From Phaeobacter sp. HF9A (GTDB lineage: Bacteria; Pseudomonadota; Alphaproteobacteria; Rhodobacterales; Rhodobacteraceae), in the NCBI RefSeq assembly GCF_011806385.1, contig NZ_JAATOX010000006.1:1-64000 (forward strand): 64,000 nt of DNA, in the 5' to 3' direction. The position numbers and the translations under genes are program-made. Numbering within the stretch: position 1 is the first letter of the stretch; the number at the start of each line of letters is the position of its first letter. This document shows, piece by piece, positions 56,552 to 64,000 of this stretch. Below the pieces are notes generated by a model. The model had not been told where the DNA came from and searched no databases. It was given only the letters and a program-made list of their open reading frames with translations.

Positions 56552-57898
56552 CTAGCCGAGGTAGACATCGCCCTTGGGGTAGCGCACGCGCGGGGTGCTG
56601 CGGGTGGCCAGGAAAAACCCTAGCGTCAGCGGCCCCACCCGCCCCAGAAACATGATGATGATGATCACCAACCGGCCGAAACCGTCCAGTTCCGGGGTCA
56701 CCCCGCGCGACAGCCCAACCGTGCCAAAGGCCGATGTCGCCTCAAAGGCGAGGTCGAGGAATTCTGAATCATGGGCGATCGAAATCAGGAAAATCCCGGC
56801 CAATACGATCACGATGCTGATGGTGGTCAGCGCCATCACCTTCATGATGTCTTCCAGCGCGAGGCTGCGGCCAAAGACATGCAGCGCCGTCTGGCGTCGG
56901 AAAAACGCAACCGTGCCAATCAGCAGAACAATTAGCGTCGTCACCTTGATGCCGCCGGCGGTGGAGGTGCTGCCGCCGCCCACCAACATCAGCGACATGG
57001 TCATCAAGGCGGTGCTGTCATGCATGCCATGGGTGTCGAGCGTGTTGAACCCTGCCGTGCGCGGCGAGACCCCCTGAAACCAGCTCGCCCAGAGCCGGCT
57101 TGAGGTATCGGGCAACCCGCCAAGCGTCGCGGGGTTGTTCCATTCCAGCAGCGCAAAACCAATACACCCCATCAAGATCAGCGCCAGGGTGCCGGACAGC
57201 ATCAGCTTGCTGTGCAATGTCAGCCGACGCCAGGACCGCACCTGCGCGATATCTCCCACCACGATGAAGCCAAGCCCGCCCAGGATAAACAGGGCCGGGA
57301 TGGTGATATTGATGATCGGATTGCCCACCCAGCGCATCAAGCCGTCCGAGTAAAGCGAAAACCCGGCATTGTTGAAGGCCGAAATACTGTGAAACAGAGC
57401 GTGCCAGGCCCCTTGCTGCCAGCCCAGCTCAGGCACAAAAACCAGCGCCAGAATGGCGGCGCCCGCCAGCTCGCAGACCAATGCGACCAGCATGATGGTG
57501 CGCACGATCAGCACCAGGTTGCCCAGAACCGGATGGTTCAAATCCTCGCGCAGCACCAGCCGCTGCGGCAGGCCGACCGGCAGGCCCAGCGCCGACAGCA
57601 ACAGCACCGCAAAGGCCATCAACCCCAGACCGCCCAGCTGGATCAGCAGCGCAACGATCAACTGCCCAAAAAAGGTGAAGTCATGACCCGTATCCACCAC
57701 CGCGAGGCCGGTCACGGTCACGGCGGAGGCAGAGGTAAAGAACGCGTCATAAAAGCTGACCGCACCGTTTTGCGAGATCGGCGCCCAGAGCAGCAGCGCG
57801 CCAATGACGATGCAGATAAAGTAGGAGATCACCAGCACCAGCGGCGGTGGCAAGGTGCGCTCTCGGGACAGCAGCTCTTTGCGGATCGGCTTTTTCAA
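56552..57898 (-). CDS. Trk/Ktr-type potassium transporter membrane subunit
   Basis: A 448-residue potassium channel-like subunit of the TrkH/KtrB superfamily. The four pore loops are recognisable, for example TSASAVTVTGLAVVDTG near residue 56, HSISAFNNAGFSLYS near residue 168, SPRTAGFNT near residue 280 and ATSAFGTVGLSRG near residue 390. Its length and single-partner arrangement resemble KtrB. The start overlaps the upstream TrkA-type gene by four bases, forming a two-gene operon for K+ uptake. Confidence 0.92.
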   Translation of the reverse strand: MKKPIRKELLSRERTLPPPLVLVISYFICIVIGALLLWAPISQNGAVSFYDAFFTSASAVTVTGLAVVDTGHDFTFFGQLIVALLIQLGGLGLMAFAVLLLSALGLPVGLPQRLVLREDLNHPVLGNLVLIVRTIMLVALVCELAGAAILALVFVPELGWQQGAWHALFHSISAFNNAGFSLYSDGLMRWVGNPIINITIPALFILGGLGFIVVGDIAQVRSWRRLTLHSKLMLSGTLALILMGCIGFALLEWNNPATLGGLPDTSSRLWASWFQGVSPRTAGFNTLDTHGMHDSTALMTMSLMLVGGGSTSTAGGIKVTTLIVLLIGTVAFFRRQTALHVFGRSLALEDIMKVMALTTISIVIVLAGIFLISIAHDSEFLDLAFEATSAFGTVGLSRGVTPELDGFGRLVIIIIMFLGRVGPLTLGFFLATRSTPRVRYPKGDVYLG

Positions 57899-58581
57899 TA
57901 GAGACTCGATGCGAAATTGCGCAGGTCCGAGCGCTTGCCGAGCAGGATCAGCAGATCATCCTTGGCCAGGGTACAGGCAGAGCCATCCTGCCCCAGATAT
58001 TCGGTGCCTCGCATCAGGCCGATGCAGCGCAGATTATAGGTCGAGGCATAGGGGATATCGACCAGCGCCTTTCCCTCCAGCGATTCCGGGATCTTGAAAT
58101 TCACCACATGGTAGCCATTGCCGAGGCTGACATAATCGCGCACCAGCGGGTTATGCAGCACCTGGGCTATATGGAGCCCGACATCGACCTCGGGGTGGAT
58201 AATGCGATCCACCTTCAGCTTGCTCAGGATACGGTGGTGGGTCTTGGTGGTCGCCTTGGCCCAAACGATCGGCACCCCAATGGTCTTGAGGTTGATCGCC
58301 GCGAGGATACTTGCCTCCAGATCCGACCCCATGGCCACCAGCGCCACATCGCAATCGGCGATCCCGGCCTGGCGCAGCGCCAGATCATCGCGGGCATCCA
58401 CAATCATCGCCTGCGACAACTCATCGGCGCATTGGCTGACGCGCGCCTCGTTGGTGTCAATGCCAATGACGTGGTTGCCGAACCGGCTCAATTCCTTGGC
58501 CACAGCCAATCCGAAATTGCCTAGCCCGACGATAACAAAGGTGTTGCGCCGCTCCGGGCTTTTGCGTTTTGCACCCAGCAT
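57895..58581 (-). CDS. Trk/Ktr-type potassium transporter regulatory subunit
   Basis: A 228-residue cytoplasmic gating subunit of the KtrA/TrkA type. The RCK_N Rossmann domain starts TFVIVGLGNFGLAVAKEL near residue 15, followed by the acidic GIDTNEARV and AKATTKTHHRIL; the C-terminal RCK_C domain begins near residue 140. It binds ATP/ADP or NAD(H) and controls the membrane subunit. The length, with only one RCK unit, is that of KtrA rather than the double-unit E. coli TrkA. Confidence 0.93.
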   Translation of the reverse strand: MLGAKRKSPERRNTFVIVGLGNFGLAVAKELSRFGNHVIGIDTNEARVSQCADELSQAMIVDARDDLALRQAGIADCDVALVAMGSDLEASILAAINLKTIGVPIVWAKATTKTHHRILSKLKVDRIIHPEVDVGLHIAQVLHNPLVRDYVSLGNGYHVVNFKIPESLEGKALVDIPYASTYNLRCIGLMRGTEYLGQDGSACTLAKDDLLILLGKRSDLRNFASSLY

Positions 58582-58812
58582 TCGGTTCCGCTCTCTCCAG
58601 CGACGCCGGATAAGCCCGGCAAGTATACGCTCAAATCAAAGGCAGCCCCCCATTGCAAGCCCTATATTTGCATAGCTTCCCCGACATATGGACCGCTTTG
58701 CCTGCTCCTCTTGATCCCTGTTCGACCGTGAAAGCGCGCGGCGGAACTGTTGAGTTCACACCCCAAAGCCCCTATGTCTGCACCGGATCGCGCCAAGACC
58801 AAGGACAGCCAC

Positions 58813-59427
58813 ATGGCCACGCATCTTCATCACCAAGACCTCCCCGAGGATCTGGACCTTGGCCCCGTGGTGGCCATCGACTGCGAGACGATGGGCCTTC
58901 AGCCGCATCGGGATCGGCTCTGCGTGGTGCAGCTCTCTGGTGGTGATGGCGATGCCCATGTGGTGCAGATCGCAAAGGGGCAGACCTCGGCGCCCAACAT
59001 CGAGGCAATCCTCACCGATCCATCCGTGCTGAAGCTGTTTCACTATGGCCGTTTTGATATCGCCGCGATGTATCACGCCTTTGGCGCCCTGGCCGCGCCG
59101 GTCTATTGCACCAAGATCGCCAGCCGCATGGTGCGCACCTATACGGATCGTCACGGGCTCAAGAACCTGACGCAAGAACTGCTGGGGCTTGATATCTCCA
59201 AACAACAGCAGATGAGCGACTGGGGCGCAGCCGAACTGACCAAGGCTCAGCAGGATTATGCCGCATCGGATGTCTTGTATCTGCATCGGCTGCGGGACGT
59301 TCTCGACGCCCGGCTGGAGCGCGAAGGCCGCAGCGATCTGGCGCAGGCATGCTTTGATTTCCTGCCCACCCGGGCACGGTTGGACCTGGCCGGCTGGCCG
59401 GATACGGATATTTTCGCACATTCCTGA
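58813..59427 (+). CDS. rnd: Ribonuclease D (short form)
   Basis: A 204-residue 3'-5' exoribonuclease of the DEDD superfamily. The metal residues are in VVAIDCETMGLQ (Asp23, Glu25), HYGRFDIAAM near residue 80 and YAASDVLYLHRL near residue 152. It lacks the HRDC domains of E. coli RNase D, as usual in this group. The ATG at 58813 is chosen because AAGGACA precedes it and the conserved fold starts soon after; an in-frame ATG at 58750 is unlikely. lptC follows 62 bases later. Confidence 0.88.
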   Translation: MATHLHHQDLPEDLDLGPVVAIDCETMGLQPHRDRLCVVQLSGGDGDAHVVQIAKGQTSAPNIEAILTDPSVLKLFHYGRFDIAAMYHAFGALAAPVYCTKIASRMVRTYTDRHGLKNLTQELLGLDISKQQQMSDWGAAELTKAQQDYAASDVLYLHRLRDVLDARLEREGRSDLAQACFDFLPTRARLDLAGWPDTDIFAHS

Positions 59428-59489
59428 CGGAATGAGATGCGGCACCGCATCGTATCTTTGGACCCGGACAGAACAGAAAGGCAGAGAGG

Positions 59490-60089
59490 ATGGACCGCTA
59501 TTCCCGCACGATTGCCTATCTGAAGGTGCTCCTGCCGCTTGCCGCCCTGGCGCTGCTGTCGACCCTCTTTCTGATTTCGCGGAAAGGGGACACCGATCCG
59601 GTGATCCCCTTTGCCCAGGTCGATATGGAAAACCGCCTGCGCGGTCAGCAGATGACAGCGCCTTTTTTCACCGGCACCACCGCCTCGGGACATGAGATCA
59701 CCATCGCAGCCGCCAAGGCCCTGCCCGGGGTCAATGCGGGCACCGCCTCCGCCACAGATCTTGAGGCAGAAATCCGAACCGGCGAGGGGCGTAGCATCCT
59801 GATGCTGTCGGATGCCGGCTTTGTGCGCCCCGACAAGGACACAGCAACACTCAGTGGCAATGTCCGCATCCTCAGCACCGATGGCATGCGGGTTGAAACC
59901 GACCGGCTCGACGCCCATCTGAGCAACGTTGATGCCAGCAGCCCCGGTACGATCAAGGCGACAGGCCCGCTGGGAGATTTTACTGCTGGTCGGATGCGGA
60001 TCTTTACAAATTCGAAGAGTGGCGCGGTACATATTCAGTTCACGGATGGTATTAACTTGGTGTACGATCCCGCAAACGCAGAAAGATAA
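59490..60089 (+). CDS. lptC: LPS export protein LptC
   Basis: A 199-residue single-pass inner-membrane protein that hands lipopolysaccharide from LptBFG to LptA. One transmembrane segment near residues 10-30 anchors a periplasmic beta-jellyroll domain containing GNVRILSTDGMRVETDRLDAHL near residue 122 and ATGPLGDFTAGRMRI near residue 156. Position directly before lptA and lptB supports the assignment; sequence alone is only moderately diagnostic. Confidence 0.88.
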   Translation: MDRYSRTIAYLKVLLPLAALALLSTLFLISRKGDTDPVIPFAQVDMENRLRGQQMTAPFFTGTTASGHEITIAAAKALPGVNAGTASATDLEAEIRTGEGRSILMLSDAGFVRPDKDTATLSGNVRILSTDGMRVETDRLDAHLSNVDASSPGTIKATGPLGDFTAGRMRIFTNSKSGAVHIQFTDGINLVYDPANAER

Positions 60090-60092
60090 CAC

Positions 60093-60593
60093 GTGAGACG
60101 ACTAGCTACCGCATTTCTGATTGGCCTGCTGACCCTGCCCTTCATGTCGATGGCGGAAGCCCAAGGCACGGATATCTCTTTTGGCGTGCTCAAGACAGAT
60201 ACCTCGCAGCCGGTAGAGGTCACCGCCGACGCCCTGGACGTCAATCAAGAGGACGGCGCCGCGCTGTTCAAAGGCAACGTCCTGATCATACAAGGCGAAA
60301 TGCGCCTGAGCGCCGATAGTGTGCTGGTCATCAACGCCCCCGAAGGCACCGGCATTGAGCGGCTGGAAGCGCGCGGTAATGTGCTTCTGGTCAGCGGTCA
60401 GGACGCCGCCGAAGCCGGCGCTGCCGATTACACAATCAAGAGCGGCACGGTGATCATGCATGGCAATGTGCTGCTGACCCAGGGCGCCAGCACGCTCGGC
60501 GCCGAACGCATGGTGGTCAATCTTGCCAGTGGCGACGCCACCCTGAGCGGCCGGGTCCGCACCACGCTGCCCGGAAGCGGCGCCGACAAATGA
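60093..60593 (+). CDS. lptA: LPS transport periplasmic protein LptA
   Basis: A 166-residue periplasmic protein that bridges the envelope for lipopolysaccharide. A signal peptide ([20 protein letters not shown], cleavage near residue 22) is followed by the OstA-type repeat: [23 protein letters not shown] near residue 33 and [20 protein letters not shown] near residue 130. The start is GTG, three bases after the lptC stop. It overlaps lptB by four bases. Confidence 0.93.
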   Translation: MRRLATAFLIGLLTLPFMSMAEAQGTDISFGVLKTDTSQPVEVTADALDVNQEDGAALFKGNVLIIQGEMRLSADSVLVINAPEGTGIERLEARGNVLLVSGQDAAEAGAADYTIKSGTVIMHGNVLLTQGASTLGAERMVVNLASGDATLSGRVRTTLPGSGADK

Positions 60594-61348
60594 CCTCCCC
60601 GACATTGACAGTCACCCCCGGCGCATCGGGGCTGCGCATTGAGAAACTGCGCAAGAGCTACCGCAAGAAGGTGGTGATCCGCGATGTCTCCATGGAGCTG
60701 AACCGGGGCGAGGTCGTGGCGCTTCTGGGGCCGAACGGCTCTGGCAAGACAACCACGTTCTATACCATCGCCGGATTGGTCTTTGCCGAAGGCGGGGATG
60801 TCTTTATCGACGGGCAAAACGTTACCAACCTTCCGATGTACCGGCGCGCGCGCCTGGGAATTGGCTATTTGCCACAGGAAATGTCGATCTTTCGCGGGCT
60901 TTCGGTCGAAGACAATATTTCAGCCGTGCTCGACATCGCTGTCGCCCATGATCACAAGCGACGCGAACGCCTGGAAGAGCTGTTGTCGGACTTTTCCATC
61001 GAACATCTGCGACGCGCGCCCGCGCTGGCGTTGTCGGGGGGCGAACGCCGCCGCGTGGAAATCGCCCGCTGCCTGGCGGCGGACCCGAAATACCTGCTGC
61101 TGGACGAACCTTTCGCTGGCGTCGATCCGATTTCGGTCGGCGATATTCGCAATCTCGTTTCTGACCTGAAAACCCGCGGAATCGGTGTTTTGATCACCGA
61201 CCACAATGTGCGTGAAACACTCGAAATCGTGGATCGCGCCTATATTCTCCATGATGGGCATGTGTTGATGTCCGGCACGCCAGAAGAGGTGGTGGAGAAC
61301 GAAAATGTCCGTCGCGTATACCTTGGCGATAACTTTCGCATCTCCTGA
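60590..61348 (+). CDS. lptB: LPS export ABC transporter ATPase LptB
   Basis: A 252-residue ATPase that powers lipopolysaccharide extraction from the inner membrane with LptF and LptG (not in this window). Walker A is [12 protein letters not shown] near residue 46, the Q loop and [19 protein letters not shown] near residue 90 follow, the signature is [13 protein letters not shown] near residue 146, and Walker [14 protein letters not shown] near residue 165. It overlaps lptA by four bases. The N-terminal ten residues before [10 protein letters not shown] are variable. Confidence 0.97.
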   Translation: MTSPTLTVTPGASGLRIEKLRKSYRKKVVIRDVSMELNRGEVVALLGPNGSGKTTTFYTIAGLVFAEGGDVFIDGQNVTNLPMYRRARLGIGYLPQEMSIFRGLSVEDNISAVLDIAVAHDHKRRERLEELLSDFSIEHLRRAPALALSGGERRRVEIARCLAADPKYLLLDEPFAGVDPISVGDIRNLVSDLKTRGIGVLITDHNVRETLEIVDRAYILHDGHVLMSGTPEEVVENENVRRVYLGDNFRIS

Positions 61349-61425
61349 ACCTGTTTTTCGCAAGTTTCATCGGCAGGGTGACGCCGACGTGATGCCGCAC
61401 TTCGACAATTGCAGTCGGATTGTCA

Positions 61426-61454
61426 TTGACTCCGCCCGCCGTTTGCAATCGAAT
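61426..61454 (+). promoter_or_regulatory. Possible hpf-ptsN promoter
   Basis: TTGACT (61426-61431) and TCGAAT (61449-61454) are 17 bp apart, about 175 bases before the hpf start. The rest of the 282-base gap between lptB and hpf has no gene that I can recognise. Confidence 0.45.
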
Positions 61455-61630
61455 TGAACCATGGCAAATGTGCGATCCGATGCAGTCACAAAGACAGCCC
61501 TGCCAACAGGGTGTCCCGCGCTGCATGTCGCATATCTTGCCCATCATCCTTCCTGGCAGACCTGACACAGTGCACGCAGCATCGCTGCATCCTGTCGTCG
61601 TGGCTTCAGGCAAAACAATAAGGAGATAAC

Positions 61631-62194
61631 ATGCGTTACAAAGTCAGCGGAAAACAGATCGACATCGGCGAATCTCTGCAAACCCACGTGGAGACAGAGC
61701 TGAGCGCGGTCCTGGAGAAATACGCAGGCCGACCGACAGATGCTCAGGTCGTCTTCTCCCGCAATGCGCATGAATACGTCTGCGAAACCATCGTCCACCT
61801 CTCTACCGGTCTGACCTGTCAGGCCAAGGCGCATGCAAACGAGATTTATGCCGCTTTTGAGGGATGTCTTGAGAAGATGGACAAGCAGCTGCGCCGCTAC
61901 AAGCGCCGGCTGAAGGATCACCACCGTGATCGCAGCGAGCCGGTTGAAATTATCGGGGCCAGCTCGTATATCCTCGCTTCTGAACAAGCGGAAGCGGAGG
62001 TTGAACCGGATTCCCTGCAACCGATCATCGTGGCCGAGATGGAAACAAGAATTCCGTCGCTGTCCGTTGGTGAAGCCGTGATGCAGATGGAATTGGCCGG
62101 ATCGCCTGTCCTCGTTTTCCGCAACGAGACAAAAGACGGACTAAACGTGGTGTATCGGCGTGAAGATGGCAACATCGGCTGGATCGATCCATAA
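61631..62194 (+). CDS. hpf: Long-form ribosome hibernation promoting factor
   Basis: A 187-residue protein that dimerises and stores ribosomes in stationary phase. The N-terminal S30AE domain (residues 1-100) starts MRYKVSGKQIDIGESLQTHVE and has basic helices (KMDKQLRRYKRRLKDHHRD); the C-terminal domain, VKPFSLEEA-like in sequence (PSLSVGEAVMQMELAGSPVLVF), is the dimerisation module of the long form. GGAGATA lies before the ATG. It is followed by ptsN, a common pairing. Confidence 0.93.
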   Translation: MRYKVSGKQIDIGESLQTHVETELSAVLEKYAGRPTDAQVVFSRNAHEYVCETIVHLSTGLTCQAKAHANEIYAAFEGCLEKMDKQLRRYKRRLKDHHRDRSEPVEIIGASSYILASEQAEAEVEPDSLQPIIVAEMETRIPSLSVGEAVMQMELAGSPVLVFRNETKDGLNVVYRREDGNIGWIDP

Positions 62195-62203
62195 TAGAAT
62201 CTT

Positions 62204-62227
62204 GAAGGGGCCGCTTATGGCCCCTTC
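62204..62227 (+). terminator. Hairpin between hpf and ptsN
   Basis: GAAGGGGCC (62204-62212) pairs perfectly with GGCCCCTTC (62219-62227) around a six-base loop. There is no T tract after it, so it may only weaken readthrough or stabilise the hpf message rather than end it. Confidence 0.5.
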
Positions 62228-62248
62228 GCCCTGAGCGGAGCAGAGGCC

Positions 62249-62713
62249 ATGCAGATTTCGAACATCCTCAAGCAAGAGGCCGTCCGGGTCATTGGTGCGG
62301 CCTCCAGTAAAAAGCGCCTGTTTCAGGAAATTTCCGACGTCGCCAACAGCGCCTATGGCCTGGAGACGCAAAGCACGGTCGAGGCGCTTCTTGATCGTGA
62401 AAGCCTTGGCCCCACCGGCGTGGGCCATGGGGTCGCGCTGCCGCATGCCCGGCTCCGCGGTGTGGACCGCGTTATCGGGATCTTTGTCTCGCTGGAAAAA
62501 CCGCTGGATTTCGGCGCGGTGGATCGGCAGCCCGTCGATATCGTGTTTTCCCTCTTCGCCCCCGAAGATGCCGGTGTCGAGCATCTCAAGGCGCTGGCGC
62601 TGGTGTCGCGGACCCTGCGCGAACAGAGCTTCTGCACCAAACTGCGGGCCAATCCCGATCCGGCAACGCTCTATACCATCCTGACCGAAAGCCAATCCGT
62701 TCAGGCCGCCTGA
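62249..62713 (+). CDS. ptsN: PTS IIA-like nitrogen-regulatory protein
   Basis: A 154-residue EIIA-Ntr, the end of the phosphoryl relay PtsP-PtsO-PtsN that senses nitrogen and potassium status. The phosphorylated residue is His66 in HGVALPHARL, and the fold ends with KALALVSRTLREQSF. In this lineage it usually follows hpf. In other bacteria unphosphorylated EIIA-Ntr acts on Trk/Kdp potassium systems, and a Ktr-type pair lies 4 kb away in this window. Confidence 0.95.
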   Translation: MQISNILKQEAVRVIGAASSKKRLFQEISDVANSAYGLETQSTVEALLDRESLGPTGVGHGVALPHARLRGVDRVIGIFVSLEKPLDFGAVDRQPVDIVFSLFAPEDAGVEHLKALALVSRTLREQSFCTKLRANPDPATLYTILTESQSVQAA

Positions 62714-62742
62714 GTCAGGGCGCGATTCAGTCAGATGCGCTG

Positions 62743-64000
62743 CTATCGGGTCTCTTGCCAGTCGTCGAAACCAAACGTCAGATAGTCCCGCTGATAGGCT
62801 GACCGGCACAGCTCCTCCAGCTCTGCATCATAGATGTCAGCCAGCGCGTAGGGTTGATCCGCAGCGGGCCTGGCAAAGGTTGGCGCATTTGCGCAGCCCA
62901 ATTTGGCCGCCAACCAGGCAAGATCCTGCGCCAGCTCCTCTTCCCGCAGGATCAGATCCGGCGCGGCGAGTTCGGCAAAACCAGCCAGAATCTGGGACTG
63001 GCTGGCCCAGTTTGCGTCCACCCGGATCGAGGTCTGACCGGCAAGGTTGGATTTCACAAACGCCAGGAACTGCGCAAAGGCCAAGCGGTGCTGTTCCATG
63101 TCATACGTTTCGTCCACCGGCTGTTCCGGGATCGCCAGATTGTAGCGCCGCCGCAGGGTATTGCGGATCTGGCGCAGGCTGCCGGGACCCTTGGACAGGA
63201 TCCGGTCGCAGAACACCGCATGGGCCCGCGCGAGCGGATGACGCACCACGCTAAAGCTGCGATGGACCGGCGTCGCCCGCCGCCATTGCCGCAACTGTTT
63301 CTGGTTCATCTTCATGCGCAGCGCATCGGCCCCAATGCCATCCAGCGCTGCAAGCCATTGGATCAGCTCCGGCTCCAGCCCTCCGGCGATCGGCATATAA
63401 AGCAAAGGCGCCTCAGCCGCAGCAATATATCCGGGCACCGCAGGCCCGCGCCGCGGTTCAAAATTCGGCGTCCGCGTCAGATTGAACCGATCCAACCCCG
63501 CCAGCGCCAGTTCCATCTCTTCGGCGTTTTCCACCTTGGAGCTGACCGGAGCGGGGTTCTGCCGCTTCAACTTGTCGTCCAGCGCCTCCAGCCGCGCCGG
63601 GAGCCCCAGCCATTTGGCCAGGCCATTCATGACGTCGAGATCCTGAAGGTCCTCATAGGCCACATAAAACGCGCTCTGCCCAGAGCGCTGGAGCCGGTTC
63701 AGCAATAGCACCTGAAAGGCCTGAAGCTCCTGCACATGCTGGCCAAATTCCTCTGCGTCAAAGATCGCCTTGGCCTCCTTGCGTCGCTTGACGTTGGTCA
63801 GCTTCCATTGCCCGGTGCTCTTGGCAATCTTCCAGGACACATAGCTGTCCAGCGGGTTGCGGGTCAGGATGATCTTGGCCACCTGCGGATCGTCGAGGAT
63901 GACATCAAGAATCCGCGGATCATGGTCGTGGAAATAGCGAAACCCACCCAGAACGCCGGGCTGTGCGCGGATCGTATCGAGCAAACCAATGGGGTCCGCC
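62743..64000 (-). CDS. Sulfotransferase family protein with two sulfotransferase-like segments (5' end missing)
   Basis: The open frame runs off the right edge, so the start is missing; at least 419 residues are present. The first half has a PAPS 3'-phosphate motif, LTRNPLDSYVSWKIAKSTGQ, as in Stf0/NodH-type sulfotransferases. The second half has another candidate, HRSFSVVRHPLARAHAVFCDRIL, as in the carbohydrate sulfotransferase family, and then a Trp-Gln-type segment (DANWASQSQ). It therefore looks like two sulfotransferase modules in one chain. Sulfate donor and acceptor are not known. It converges on ptsN. Confidence 0.8.
   Translation of the reverse strand, partial: ADPIGLLDTIRAQPGVLGGFRYFHDHDPRILDVILDDPQVAKIILTRNPLDSYVSWKIAKSTGQWKLTNVKRRKEAKAIFDAEEFGQHVQELQAFQVLLLNRLQRSGQSAFYVAYEDLQDLDVMNGLAKWLGLPARLEALDDKLKRQNPAPVSSKVENAEEMELALAGLDRFNLTRTPNFEPRRGPAVPGYIAAAEAPLLYMPIAGGLEPELIQWLAALDGIGADALRMKMNQKQLRQWRRATPVHRSFSVVRHPLARAHAVFCDRILSKGPGSLRQIRNTLRRRYNLAIPEQPVDETYDMEQHRLAFAQFLAFVKSNLAGQTSIRVDANWASQSQILAGFAELAAPDLILREEELAQDLAWLAAKLGCANAPTFARPAADQPYALADIYDAELEELCRSAYQRDYLTFGFDDWQETR

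Overview
The window is a contiguous, gene-dense (high-GC) piece of an alphaproteobacterial chromosome, most like a marine Rhodobacterales (Roseobacter-group) genome such as Phaeobacter, Ruegeria or relatives. The basis is gene content and family resemblance: recF/gyrB, petP-petR, xseB-ispA-dxs, lptC-lptA-lptB-hpf-ptsN, ABC-type xylose uptake with a ROK regulator, msrAB and an NDUFA9-like protein. The genus is an inference. No phage, insertion sequence, CRISPR array or rRNA operon is visible. The only RNA gene recognised is a tRNA-Leu(CAG). No gap between genes exceeds about 285 bases.

Layout. 1-6.6 kb: the 3' part of recF (cut by the window edge), an inserted LysE exporter / TetR / flavodoxin-fold oxidoreductase group, then gyrB and aroC; this is probably close to the replication origin. 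6.6-13.1 kb: AEC transporter, MerR-regulated cation-efflux protein, EamA transporter, ohrR-ohr peroxide resistance, ilvE, and the petP-petR regulators. 13.3-21.4 kb: delta-class carbonic anhydrase, histone-deacetylase-family amidohydrolase, xseB-ispA-dxs (isoprenoid supply), queG, and an orphan hydantoinase/oxoprolinase. 21.4-27.3 kb: msrB-msrA, a second EamA transporter, an HU protein, and amn-ade (AMP to adenine to hypoxanthine). 27.6-33.1 kb: a membrane protein and a CoA-thioester catabolic cluster (acyl-CoA dehydrogenase, SelW-like redox protein, NDP-forming CoA ligase, CaiD-like hydratase). 33.3-44 kb: a nucleotide-sugar-epimerase-like protein, GST, mtgA, gltD-gltB, uppP and the NDUFA9-like protein. 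44.2-45.1 kb: tRNA-Leu and a class II aldolase.

45.2-56.4 kb is a complete xylose locus. xylF-xylH-xylG run left and diverge from xylR; xylB-xylA-galM also run left from their own promoter. Matching inverted repeats lie at both xyl promoters. A secreted calcium-loop (FG-GAP) CRTAC1-like protein overlaps xylR, and a periplasmic di-heme peroxidase/MauG-like protein overlaps galM, so two extracytoplasmic proteins of unknown purpose look coupled to xylose use. 56.5-64 kb: a KtrB/KtrA-type potassium system, ribonuclease D, the lipopolysaccharide-transport genes lptC-lptA-lptB, hpf and ptsN, and an incomplete sulfotransferase with two sulfotransferase-like segments.

The most interesting observations are the CRTAC1/MauG-like pair inside the xylose locus, and an almost identical 17-bp inverted repeat that exactly fills the -35/-10 spacer of the petP promoter and of a promoter facing uppP.
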